From the NCBI GenBank assembly GCA_938743325.2, contig OW568890.1:62001-126000 (forward strand): a DNA stretch of 64,000 bases. Reading direction: 5' to 3'. The stretch comes from Pycnococcus provasolii (taxonomy: Eukaryota > Chlorophyta > Pseudoscourfieldiophyceae > Pseudoscourfieldiales > Pycnococcaceae). The notes under the pieces are model-generated. The model did no database searches and was not told where the DNA came from. It was given only the letters and a program-made list of their open reading frames with translations. Below are positions 1 to 9,310 of the stretch, piece after piece (the stretch's first letter is position 1; each line of letters opens with the position of its first letter). Position numbers and translations under genes: made by a program.

Positions 1-3000
1 CAGACTGATCCTTCTTCTTCATCATCATTTGTTTCTTCTGCTCAACTTGGTGTTCGGCAGGCGGGAGCGGGGTGGTGCTTGGCGTTGGTAAAGCTTCCGA
101 CAGGTAGTCCGTAAGGCGACGTACAGAAGGGTAGTCGAACAGAAGCGTTGACGGCAAGTCAAGTGCCGTGCGCATGCTCAGCGACTCTGCTATCGCCACC
201 GCTGCCATGGACGTTACGCCGTGTGCAAGCAGCAGGGACGCATCGTCGTCGTCGTCGATCATCGCGATGTTCTCGTCGTCGATGTGCTCGGCAACAGCTG
301 ACCGTATCAAATCGCGAAAGGTTGTTTCTCCACCGCTCCAGTGATGATGAGACTGCACACCAGTGCTTCCTGACGCCTCAGCAGGGACATCAACAGCATC
401 GGTCAGGTAGTCCGTAAGGCGACGTACAGAAGGGTAGTCGAACAGAAGCGTTGACGGCAAGTCAAGTGCCGTGCGCATGCTCAGCGACTCTGCTATCGCC
501 ACCGCTGCCATGGACGTTACGCCGTGTGCAAGCAGCAGGGACGCATCGTCGTCGTCGTCGATCATCGCGATGTTCTCGTCGTCGATGTGCTCGGCAACAG
601 CTGACCGTATCAAATCGCGAAAGACTTCGCCACCATTCTTTTCTGGCACGGCGACGGTAGTTTGTTTTGGTGCTGCTACTGCTTGACACTCACCAGAAGA
701 AGAAGAGTAGACGATGGTGGGAGGAGGAGGAGTCAGCAAAATGATGACAACACCATCAGCCTCATCGTCACGCTGTTGTTGTCCGTCGTGCTGCAACATC
801 TCCATGTGCAAGGATGCTAGCACGGCGGCGGCAACCATCTCCTTTGAGTGGAAGAAGAGGTGTGGAATCTGAACGTCGCATATGCGCAAGCCGTCATCGC
901 AAGGGAATTTGCCAAGGAATTGGTGGTTGCTGACGACGATGTCATCCTCAACGAACTCCTCCTCCTCCTCCTGTCGTTCGTGCACAAGAACGAGCGATTG
1001 CACTCTGCAAGCTTGAATGAAATCCCGCAAAACCTCCGCGTAGTTTGCAGCAAGAGCGGTCGTGCCAACGACGACAGCGACGCGAACGAAATGCAAGACA
1101 TCTTCATCGCCTACGACACCATCCGTCGAAAGACGAACGACCGGAACTCTAAGACGCCTTGCAAGTCTGACTATCGCTGATGATGTATCCGCATCGTCGT
1201 CATCGGGCATTTGCACTTCATCATCGTCAACGCCGGATAGAAGTGATGGTGGTAAAACGTTGGTCAATCGGCGGTGGGTTGCCGCCTGCATCTTCTTCTT
1301 CAGCTCCTCCTTGCGAATCTTTCCCGATCCCGTCGTCGGCATGCAATCCAACACGCGAATCGAGTACGGAACCTTGTATGCGGCCAGTGATGCGCGACAA
1401 AATGACTGCAAGCTCGACGGCGAGATGTCGCCGCCAGGCTTCAGCACCACGGCAGCTGCCACCATCTCGCCCATGACGTCGTTCGGCACGCCGAACACAG
1501 CCGCCTGCATCACCGCGGGATGCGCGTACAGTGCGCCCTCCACCTCTGCGGTGTACACGTTCTCGCCGCCGACCAGCACCATGTCCTTGCAGCGGTCGAC
1601 GATGCGAAAGTACGCGCCTTCGTCGTTGCGCGGAGGCACGGCGAGGTCGCCGGTGCAGAACCACCCGCCCGCGAGGAAGTCCGTTCTCGCCGAATCGGCG
1701 CGGTGCAGGTAGCCCGAAAACACCGTCGCGCCGCGTACCACCACCTCTCCCGCGGCTGGCTCGTCGTAGCCCGCAGTGTCGTCGTGGTAGCGCGGGCACA
1801 CAATGCGCACGTCGACGAGCGCGAACGGGCGTCCCGAGCTGCACAGGCTATGCGTCGTGGCGTGCGGCGGCGGCGACTGCAGCGACATGGCGATCTTGCC
1901 ACAGCACTCCGTCATGCCGTACGAAAGGAAGAACTCGCACCCGAGCGTCGCCATCGCGCGCAGCGTTGTCGCGGGCGCGAGCGGCGCGCCGCCGCATGAC
2001 ATGAGGCGCAGGCTCGAGAGGTCCTCCAGCTGCATTGTCGTCGACGACGACAGCATGAGCGACACCATCGTCGACGCGACGTTCGTGACGGTGATGCGCT
2101 CGCGCTCGATGGCGGCGAGCGCGCGCGCGGCGTCGAAGCGCGGCAGAATGACGTGCCGCGCGCCGAGCGCGGTGATTGCGTACAGCGCGAATGCGTCGAC
2201 GAGGTGGAACATAGGCGCGAAGTGGCCCCAGACGTCGGAGGACGCGAGTCGCATCTCGAGCGCGGTTGCCTTGGCGTGGCACACGACGATGCGGTGCGTA
2301 AGCGTGACACCCTTGGGCTTGCCGGTGGTGCCGGACGTGTAGTAGAGCTGATAGTAGGAAGAAGGCGACTGCTGAGCAGCAGCGGCAACCTCGCCGCCGC
2401 CACCATTCTCTTCGTGCAGTGACGATATCGTCGTCGTTGTCAGGAGGCTGCTTGTGGAAGAGCAGCACAGCTCGTAGTCGTCGTCGTCGTCGCTGTGTCC
2501 GTCGCTGGATGATGACGACGTCCACAGCACGGGCACCGAGGTACCCGCATCCGACAGGGCGCGCGCGTACTGTCGCTCCGCGACGATACACATCGGCGAT
2601 CCGTCGTCGAGGATGTGCGCAAGCTCGGGGCCGACGAGGTGCACGTTGACGTTCAGCACGGCGGCGCCGGCGCGTGCGGCGGCAAAGTGCACCTCGAGCA
2701 CACGGTGCGAGTTGTTGAGCATGCACGCGACGACGAAAGAAGAAGATGATGCTGATGATGAACGCTGTGGTGGTGGTATTGTGCTGCTGCTGGTGGTGGT
2801 GGTGGTGGTCGTCGTCGCGTTGCATCGTCGACGTTGTAGGCTGCAAAGATGCGCGGCGAGTGCCTCACACCGGCGAAGGCACGTGCTGTACGAAAGTTTG
2901 ACCACCACCGAGTCGTCGTCGTCAACGCTGTTGGTTTTGTTGTTGTTGTTGCCGCGCTGGTAATCGATCACGGATGCCGACGATGACAAATGATGATCGT

Positions 3001-3130
3001 CGTTGTTCTGTGTCTGCCACCGGAGGCTGTTCCAGATGGTATCGCCATTACAACAGCTCCTGACAGCAAAGGCGGTGGCGTCGCCGCTGTCGCATGGTGT
3101 TGTCGACGCCGAAGAAGCCGGCGTCGTCAT
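1..3130 (-). CDS. Type I polyketide synthase, N-terminal loading part (acyl-CoA ligase - ACP - ACP), runs off left edge
   Basis: The reading frame is open from an ATG at 3130 to the window edge (about 1043 residues) and has no stop. Residues about 260-610 carry the adenylate-forming enzyme motifs: YYTSGTTGKPKG near 264, SYGMTE near 404, a TGD near 494, DRCKDMVLVGGENVY near 510-524, and the C-terminal TGSGKIRKEEL with the catalytic Lys near 602. After a linker (about 620-835) come two acyl-carrier-protein domains at about 837-906 and 938-1008, each with GVTSM as the phosphopantetheine site (Ser about 873 and 974) and ending LLFDYPSVRRLTDYL. By family knowledge this is the loading module that activates a carboxylic starter acid with ATP and passes it to a carrier protein. 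The condensing domains would lie beyond the edge. No ATG lies between the upstream stop (3188-3190) and 3130, which supports the start. A stand-alone ligase-ACP protein remains possible because no ketosynthase is visible. Confidence 0.85.
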   Translation of the reverse strand, partial: MTTPASSASTTPCDSGDATAFAVRSCCNGDTIWNSLRWQTQNNDDHHLSSSASVIDYQRGNNNNKTNSVDDDDSVVVKLSYSTCLRRCEALAAHLCSLQRRRCNATTTTTTTTSSSTIPPPQRSSSASSSSFVVACMLNNSHRVLEVHFAAARAGAAVLNVNVHLVGPELAHILDDGSPMCIVAERQYARALSDAGTSVPVLWTSSSSSDGHSDDDDDYELCCSSTSSLLTTTTISSLHEENGGGGEVAAAAQQSPSSYYQLYYTSGTTGKPKGVTLTHRIVVCHAKATALEMRLASSDVWGHFAPMFHLVDAFALYAITALGARHVILPRFDAARALAAIERERITVTNVASTMVSLMLSSSTTMQLEDLSSLRLMSCGGAPLAPATTLRAMATLGCEFFLSYGMTECCGKIAMSLQSPPPHATTHSLCSSGRPFALVDVRIVCPRYHDDTAGYDEPAAGEVVVRGATVFSGYLHRADSARTDFLAGGWFCTGDLAVPPRNDEGAYFRIVDRCKDMVLVGGENVYTAEVEGALYAHPAVMQAAVFGVPNDVMGEMVAAAVVLKPGGDISPSSLQSFCRASLAAYKVPYSIRVLDCMPTTGSGKIRKEELKKKMQAATHRRLTNVLPPSLLSGVDDDEVQMPDDDDADTSSAIVRLARRLRVPVVRLSTDGVVGDEDVLHFVRVAVVVGTTALAANYAEVLRDFIQACRVQSLVLVHERQEEEEEFVEDDIVVSNHQFLGKFPCDDGLRICDVQIPHLFFHSKEMVAAAVLASLHMEMLQHDGQQQRDDEADGVVIILLTPPPPTIVYSSSSGECQAVAAPKQTTVAVPEKNGGEVFRDLIRSAVAEHIDDENIAMIDDDDDASLLLAHGVTSMAAVAIAESLSMRTALDLPSTLLFDYPSVRRLTDYLTDAVDVPAEASGSTGVQSHHHWSGGETTFRDLIRSAVAEHIDDENIAMIDDDDDASLLLAHGVTSMAAVAIAESLSMRTALDLPSTLLFDYPSVRRLTDYLSEALPTPSTTPLPPAEHQVEQKKQMMMKKKDQS
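101..623 (-). repeat. Tandem identical 220-bp ACP-coding repeats (101-320 and 404-623)
   Basis: Two 220-bp copies, identical by eye, are spaced by 303 bp (exactly 101 codons), so both stay in the same PKS frame. Each encodes a whole carrier-protein core. The 83-bp spacer between them is unique. Identity at third codon positions points to a recent duplication or ongoing gene conversion. Confidence 0.9.
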
Positions 3131-3873
3131 GACACTGCAGCTGTCGTCGTCGTTCGGAAACCAAACAGAGCTCAGAAATTCGTTCGTTCACAATCGGTAA
3201 TGATATCTACAGAGATCTTCGTATCTTATCTGATCTTCTGATTGCGCAGGTAGGTAGGAGGTGGTGACAAGCAGCCGCCGGCGGAAGCAGCAGCAAACCT
3301 CTTTTCTCGTTAAACGTCTTGAGTTGCGTTAACCGTCTTTGAGTTGGAAATCAAGACGTTTTGAGCAGCAGCAGCAGCAGCAGCCCGCCGCCGAGTCCGC
3401 CAAGTTTAAAGACAAAACGACGCAGAAAAGCGACAGCCAGTTGTTTCAATCTTGAAAAACGGGCGAATTTGAGTGAGGTCCAAGGATCAGAGTTCAGGCG
3501 CGAAATAAACGCCCCCGTTGATTTTATCGATGTTGTATGTCCCATCTCCAAAACCCTACGAACCTTATCACAGGTTCCATCTAAAGTATCTTTGAATTAT
3601 GCGCGGTTCGGGGTTTGGCACGGGCTGGCGTGTATGGACCAAGCAAGCCCTTCTCTCGGGGCGGGGCGATCCATTCTTCAAATGCGGGCGTTACAAGACG
3701 CAGCACGCAACGAACCGCCGCTGCCGCCGCTCCTTTTCCCGGACTCTGTTCTTCTCCTCCCCTACCCCTACCCAGAAAGGGCTTACTCGACGGCGCCGGC
3801 GCTCACATTTCACAGATCAGAACCGAACGAGTCCGTCAATCCAGCCACTGCTACCCGTCCGTCTTCATGATGA
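3131..3873. other. Intergenic, upstream of the PKS
   Basis: About 740 bp between the PKS start and the end of the CASP-like gene. It contains short Ser/Pro-rich open frames without an ATG start or recognisable domain. It should hold the PKS promoter, but I see no specific element. Confidence 0.5.
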
Positions 3874-4887
3874 TTATTGATGATCTCCGACGCCACCATC
3901 ATCATCAGCAGATGAACGAGACCTTGTCCCCAATATCCACCGAAGAGCTGTTGGAGCCTGTGATCCGCCGTCTAAGGATGCGTGCATGAGAGTAGGCACA
4001 AGCCACACCATTTGCGGCAGCGCGCATGCGACGAGAGTGATGAAGAGGAACACGACGGCGGCGATACCACGGCTGCATTCTCCACCAGCCACAACGATTG
4101 TGTTGTCGGGCTGAGTCACCGCGAATGCACGACAGCTCGATGTGACACCAGCCGCGGCGCATGCTGCGCCATAGCCGAGTGTGCCTAGTAACCAGTCCGT
4201 AACCACCTCCACCTTACTGCTTGTTGCTTGAACACTTGAGAATGACGTTGTAGATGTCTGAATGTGATCCAATGCGATGAAACACTCCACAACAGCAAAG
4301 ATTGTGTTGGCGATAAACAACAAAACGGACATGAAGAGCAAAAAGCTGTAGCTGTGAGGGGCTTCCTTGCCGTCGCGGGAAATCTGTGATGCCATCAACG
4401 AGAATGCCAGCAGTGAACAAACCGCCATCAAGATTCGGAGAGCTGCGGGAACCCAGTTGTGCTTGGGAAGGTTGGCATAAAACTTGCGGCTCTCCTCCTC
4501 CTTCTTCGCGCTACCATCTTCATCACCACCAGAAGGGCTTCCGCCGTTGTTGTTGTCGTGTATTATTGGAGTTTTGATGTTGTTGTTGGAGGTGGTCATC
4601 ATCGTGGACGGCGTCGTCGTCGCCGTTGTTGTTGTGCTGGTGGTTCCTACACTCTCACCACCACCAATAACGGGCACAATAGAGTACGGTGTCGTCGTCG
4701 GTGCTGGTGTAGCAGTAGTAGGTTGCCTCGTGCTCGACAGCGGAACGGTATACATGGAATATGGCGTGACGTTTGTTGGTGGTGGATCCGGCGTCAGCAT
4801 ACCACCACCGCCGTTATCGCCTCTGCCGCCGCCGCCGCCACCACGACCTGTAATAGAAGACGAGGGCTCGAACGAGGCGTCCACCAT
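3874..4887 (-). CDS. CASP-like (DUF588/MARVEL-type) four-helix membrane protein
   Basis: A 337-residue protein. The first half is low complexity (Gly, Pro and Thr runs, Asn runs) and presumably cytosolic. The second half has four hydrophobic helices: about LRILMAVCSLLAFSLMASQI, SFLLFMSVLLFIANTIFAVV, a third within DWLLGTLGYGAACAAAGV, and IAAVVFLFITLVACALPQM. Spacing and the small-residue-rich third helix fit the CASPL family, which is typical of land plants and green algae and acts as a membrane scaffold. The start is the ATG at 4887, three codons inside a longer frame that opens only with GTG. The long N-terminal extension is unusual for the family. Another MARVEL-like tetraspanning protein is the main alternative. 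Confidence 0.65.
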   Translation of the reverse strand: MVDASFEPSSSITGRGGGGGGRGDNGGGGMLTPDPPPTNVTPYSMYTVPLSSTRQPTTATPAPTTTPYSIVPVIGGGESVGTTSTTTTATTTPSTMMTTSNNNIKTPIIHDNNNGGSPSGGDEDGSAKKEEESRKFYANLPKHNWVPAALRILMAVCSLLAFSLMASQISRDGKEAPHSYSFLLFMSVLLFIANTIFAVVECFIALDHIQTSTTSFSSVQATSSKVEVVTDWLLGTLGYGAACAAAGVTSSCRAFAVTQPDNTIVVAGGECSRGIAAVVFLFITLVACALPQMVWLVPTLMHASLDGGSQAPTALRWILGTRSRSSADDDGGVGDHQ

Positions 4888-4983
4888 GAATGACACACTG
4901 GCTGCGACGAGCGAGTGAGTGGTATAGAGTGAATATATTCAGCAGTGCGTTTTGTAGTGGCGTCCGAGGTCGGGGCCGGCTCC

Positions 4984-5070
4984 TGGGTACGGGGACCCGT
5001 TGTAGAACCATTCCGCGTTGTCCATGTGATTGTGGGACGAGACTTTTTTGGCATTTTGGGGATGCCGGTC
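4984..5070. repeat. Dispersed repeat, copy 1 (second copy 21579-21646)
   Basis: The block begins TGGGTACGGGGACCCGTTG, continues TAGAACCATT, and ends TTGGGGATGCCGGTC. A diverged copy with the same order and a shorter middle lies at 21579-21646. Neither copy contains a coding domain, so an old short mobile element is likely. Confidence 0.55.
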
Positions 5071-5072
5071 AT

Positions 5073-5103
5073 AGGGTTAGATCTAGGGTTAGGTCTAGGG
5101 TTA
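5073..5103. repeat. Degenerate interstitial telomere-like repeat
   Basis: Reads GGGTTAGATCTAGGGTTAGG followed by TCTAGGGTTA. It lies about 190 bp upstream of the CASP-like gene start, in the AACCCTA orientation relative to that gene. The sequence right after it, TATCGCCGC, also follows the 12261 tract. Confidence 0.55.
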
Positions 5104-6114
5104 TCGCCGCCGGAACCCACCTGTTCCAGCATCCGAATGGCGCGCCTGCTGGAGCCCTTAAATGGCCGGTATTGGTGCTCCGTCTCGATCCGATGCTTGG
5201 CGACGCCACCGTGACACCCTTCACCTCACAAAAAAGAAATTGTTTACACCTGAAGAACGTACGCGCGGGTCGGACGCGTCGCACTACGCGAGCATAAAAC
5301 GGCTACGGCGATCCTAGCAGTATCAGACGGACTTGCGCAACAGGCATACGAACAACTCCAGAATCGACTCGCACCCAGCAACGCGATGCTCGTCAGAGAA
5401 CACTGCCGATTATGAGTTTTTCATCACGAGTTCACGACGGTGCGGAAGGCGCTTGCAGAGCAATGCGGCTTCTACTACGAATCCATTGACGTCACGTACT
5501 TGAACGCAGATGGCGCACAATCTATCAAATGGGGGTTGCCTGGAAAAACAAATTTCTATATGCCTGGGGGGCTCCAATACTTCTGTCGACCATAGTCTAC
5601 CAACTCTCACAGTTGATCAGTTGATCAGTTGATCAGTTGATGTGCATTGCAATTTGCATCGACTGAGGATGGACACGACGGGGTGCCTGTACGAATGAGC
5701 ATTGTTTTTGAACAGCCAGCTTGACTCGACGAAAAACGATGGTCCAATTTTCAGGACATCAAGATACATAAAACAGGCCAGGAAAAAAGGCTGGCAATGG
5801 CAGATTGGTTGAGGTTAACTCCATGGGTATGACGGCCGTGTCCCAAGTTTCTGAGGCCTCGGCAATCAACGGCTCGCAGGGAAGAGGGCGAAGGGCTTCC
5901 CTCTTGCACATTGGAAGGAAGGCGTGCGCTGCGGATCCTCGGGTGCCCTTCCCTTCCCTTCCCTCCCTGCCCTTCCCTCCCGCCCTCCTAGCCTCGCCCA
6001 AGAACCTCCTCCTCCTCCCCTGCTCCCCTCCTCCTCCTGCTCCTCCCCTCCGCCCTCCCCGCCGCTCGAGCACAAGAGACTCCGCAAGAGACAACACCTC
6101 TCGAAGGGCGAGCC

Positions 6115-8440
6115 ATGGCGAGTCCGCTGTCCGAAAAACGACGACTGGAGAAGGTGCAGCACATATTCGAGAGGTTCGACGTCAACAAGGATGGAAGGCT
6201 CTCAAAGGTACGAGGTCACGAGGCGCGGGGGCGGGAGGTCGGAGCACCTCGGGTCGGTTGGCGTCTCCCAGCTGGGCGCGCGCGCGTGCTTCCGCGCAAA
6301 AACCAACCACGGGACGGCCCGCGCATAGTTGTGCGAAGCGCGAAAGGATACGATATGTATATGTGCACCATATGTTTTTGGATCCACACACTTTTGTCTC
6401 TCTTAAGTCTTCAAATAAAACAAGAAAACGTAAAGTGCTCACAACAAACCCAACAAATCCAACAAAACTTGATTTCCTCTTCTTCTTCTTTTGTAGGAGG
6501 AGATGGCGAACCTCGTGGTGGAGGTGAACCCGGTGGTGAGGTTCAGCGACGAGCAGATCACCGCCATCCTTGACGAGGTGTTCCGCACGTACGGCGAGTT
6601 CATCGACACCGGAGGGCTCACGCTCGAGGGACTCGCGCGGACGTACGAGGATGGCGCGGGTGACGTCGACCGAGACTTTGACGCGCTTGGTCTGGCACTG
6701 CCCGAGGAGACGGCCACGCCACTTGGCGTGTCACCCGGATCGGAGGGAAGCTCCAAGGGGCCGAGCACTATGAACCTCAGCGCGCAGGAGCAGAAGGCTG
6801 TGGGAGGACTTTCCGCGGACGTCGCCGCCCTGCTCGCCGAGCTGGACATGCTGCTGTCCAACGCAACGGACGAAACGCCAGAGGAGGTTTTGGCGCTTGC
6901 CAAGGCGATCGACGCCCTGCGCCACCGTGCGGATACCATGCGCACGGCCGACGAGTCGTTTGACGCTCACATGGAGATGGGATACGTGCTGGGAACGCAC
7001 GGAAGGCACGACGAGGCGCTGCGTTCGTATCGCCGAGCGATCGTGCTGCGGCCGGAGGAGGCGCGCGCCCACTTCCGTGCCGGAAACGCGTTGTACAGCC
7101 TCGGGCGGTTTCCCGAGGCTTGCACGGAGTACGACCGCAGCCTCGGCGTTGCGCGACAGCCGCAGGATGACACGCTGCTTCCGAAAATCCACGTCAACCT
7201 CGGCATCGCTCTCGAGGGTGACGGCATGCTGATGTCCGCGTGCGAGCACTACCGCGAGGCGGCCATCCTGAACCCCAGCCACTTCCGCGCGCTGAAGCTG
7301 CTCGGATCCGCGCTGCTCGGCCTCGGCGAGCTGCAGGCGAGCGAGGAGGCTCTTGAGCACGCGCTGCACCTGCACGCCGACTTTGCCGACGCGCAGTGCG
7401 ACCTCGGATGCGCGATGACGGGGCTCGGCAACGAGGCGGGTGCGCTGGCAGCTTTCCAGCGAGCGGTTGAGCTCGACGGCCGGCACGTGGAGGCGCTGTA
7501 CAACATCGGAAATCTGCAGCGCAACGCCGGCGAGTTCCGCCTCGCGGTGGACTCTTACGACCGGTGCCTGGCGGAGGACCCGTTCCACTGGCGAGCTCTG
7601 ATGAACAAGGGCGTCGCGCTCACCGCAATGTCGGAGACGGGCACCGCGATTGCGTGCTTCGAGGAGGCGTTCGAGCTCACGGGACGCCGCATCGAGCTTT
7701 ACGACACCATCAAGAGCCTGAAGCGCCTCGCACGAAGCAAGTCGTCGTGGGGAATGATGCGGTCGGCTCCCGCCGAGGGACGCGCGCTTCTCTTCGCGCG
7801 CAAGAAGGGCAAGATTGGGCGGATGGATCACAAGGCGCTTGCGTCGTACGGCATCGAGAACCTCAGCCAAACGCTCGACGTGGCAACGCTGCAGCGCCTG
7901 ACGAAGCTTCGCGAGTGCCCCGTCGAGGACGTTCTCTCGGAGAAGTCGGACAGCAACATTCCCGCGGGTGCGGATGGGAAGAATGTGCGCAAGGCGATGG
8001 CGGAGCGCATTCTGAAGAGACTGCTTAAGTTCTCAAGTCCTGCGACATTCCAGAGCGTGATGAAGGCTGTGAACGAGCGAATCTTGTCAAAGCTCGACCG
8101 TCACGGCCGTGGTCTCGTGAACATCGGCCAATTCCTGGCGGTGCTCACGGCCATCTGCAGGGGCACCAACGACGAGCGCAAGGCTGCGATGTTCGAGATC
8201 CTTCAGTGGACGTACGACCAGACAGGCGCGACTCTCCCGAAGAGCGAGGCGCGGTACTTCCTGGACATGATCAAGGCAATCTTCAGGGATCTGCCGCTAC
8301 CCGACGCACCAACCGCGGGAAGCGACGAGACGGTTAACTTGGACGGATTCTCGGTGATGATTGACGATGCCAAGGATGGATTGGCAATGTTGAGTGTGAT
8401 TCCTAACGTGACGAGAAGGAAGGGGTGGAGTCTGTTTTGA
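6115..8440 (+). CDS. Plant-type calcium-binding (EF-hand) TPR protein; join(6115..6207, 6497..8440)
   Basis: Exon 1 encodes 31 residues ending in an EF-hand loop (DVNKDGRLSK). A 289-bp intron (gt at 6208, ag at 6496, phase 0) follows, and exon 2 continues with EEMANLVVEVNPVVRFSDEQ. The spliced N-terminus, including ILDEVFRTYGEFI and DDGAGDVDRDFDALGL-like text (here EDGAGDVDRDFDALGL), matches from memory the plant calcium-binding TPR family (Arabidopsis At1g05150/At2g32450 type). Residues about 170-430 form at least six tetratricopeptide repeats (for example AHFRAGNALYSLGRFPEA and ALYNIGNLQRNAGEFRLAV). The C-terminal third has helical, possibly EF-hand-like, segments. Total about 678 residues, with no signal or membrane segment. 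The precise role is not known to me. TPRs suggest protein binding gated by Ca2+. Confidence 0.9.
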
Positions 8441-8467
8441 TTGAAAATCATTTTTATCATTTTTTTT

Positions 8468-8530
8468 CTGAGATTCCTCATCATTCAGTAATGGAACGCA
8501 CTTTACTTTGTCCAACGATCGTCCATTCAC
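8468..8530 (+). promoter_or_regulatory. Conserved 3'-flank motif, copy 1
   Basis: Right after the TPR gene, the block runs CTGAGATTCCTCATCATTC then AGTAATGGAACG, ACTTTACTTTGTCCAACG, and ATCGTCCATTCACA. Related blocks follow the DDX11 (20934-20985) and arogenate dehydrogenase (23802-23860) stop codons on the same strand. It may be a 3'-end processing signal, or the remnant of a dispersed element. Confidence 0.45.
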
Positions 8531-8639
8531 ACCATTCGTGCATTCAGCATGAATGCCCTTTCCATGTGATTTCGAACGAAGCTACTTTCAGGCCGCTTTT
8601 CGTATGCGTCCGGCGTGAGAGCTCCACTTGCGCTTGTTG

Positions 8640-9095
8640 TCCGTCGCTGTTGTCGTCGCCAAGGAGGAGAAGAAATAGGAGGAGCTGCCGTGCGCAAGCT
8701 AGCTACACCACGGAACCCAAATGCGAAGAGCACGAATGCGATTGGCATATTCCTGAACCTGTTGGTCTTGAAACTCCTGTTGGTGTCTGCCAAAGCCCAA
8801 AAGGAGGAGGAGGAGTGCGGAATTCACGTCACGGAATTCACTTGCGGAAAGAAAAAATGTGAGTGGCATGTTGATGAGTATGGTGAAAGGCATCTGCAAA
8901 AAGGAGGAGAAAGTTCGCCGAGTCCGCCGCAATCTTGCTGACGGCATCGAATGTGATATGCACTCCAACTGTGCGTCGGGGTACTGCCACACGCCGCAGT
9001 GCTTCATGCAAAAGGAAGGAAAGGTGGCCAACTGCAAGAAGCTGTGCATGGCCAAGTCGTGGTGGACGAAGTCTACCGATGCCGTGACCAACTAA
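8640..9095 (+). pseudogene. Cysteine-rich repeat locus broken across three frames
   Basis: Three overlapping frames carry related pieces. The first frame has KCEEHECDWHIPEPVG followed by ETPVGVCQSPK. The second has ECGIHVTEFTCGKKKCEWHV. The third has GICKKEEKVRRVRRN and then ECDMHSNCASGYCHTPQC up to a stop at 9095. The CxxxxCxWH module recurs, so this looks like one Cys-rich coding region with small frameshifts, or with unrecognised tiny introns. No ATG-led signal peptide joins cleanly to it. No family recognised. Confidence 0.35.
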
Positions 9096-9310
9096 TATAC
9101 TGTACACGTTCTTTTCAAAAAAGTACTTGCAGTCTTACACTTCTCTTTCCTCTCTCCTTCCTTCTCTTTATTCGAACCTCTCACTCACTCTCTCACTCAC
9201 TCACTCACTCACTCTCTATCTTGTATCTTTTTTGTCCCTCAAGCCTCGTTCCTGCTCGTCTCCTCCTCATCTCTCCCATCCAAAGCAAAATCAATGAATC
9301 ATCTTCGTGT
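9096..9310. repeat. TCAC/TC microsatellite in short intergenic DNA
   Basis: Between about 9176 and 9218 the sequence is a TCAC and TCTC tandem array. It lies in the spacer between the Cys-rich locus and the 3' end of the CRC gene. Confidence 0.7.

Larger units (their letters stand above)
4888..6114. other. Intergenic with dispersed and tandem repeats
   Basis: About 1.2 kb without a supportable gene. It contains a dispersed repeat copy (4984-5070), a degenerate TTAGGG tract (5073-5103), an 8-bp tandem repeat (TTGATCAG, about 5612-5640) and, before the TPR gene, a C/T-rich stretch (about 5945-6065) that probably forms its promoter or 5' UTR. Confidence 0.6.

Noticed and set aside
3361-3870. 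170-codon open frame starting with a Ser run
   Set aside because: It opens with TTG, is low complexity at the start and shows no domain. The GC content makes such frames common here.
6731-7870. 379-codon minus-strand frame
   Set aside because: Antisense shadow of the TPR gene. High-GC codon bias keeps this frame open.
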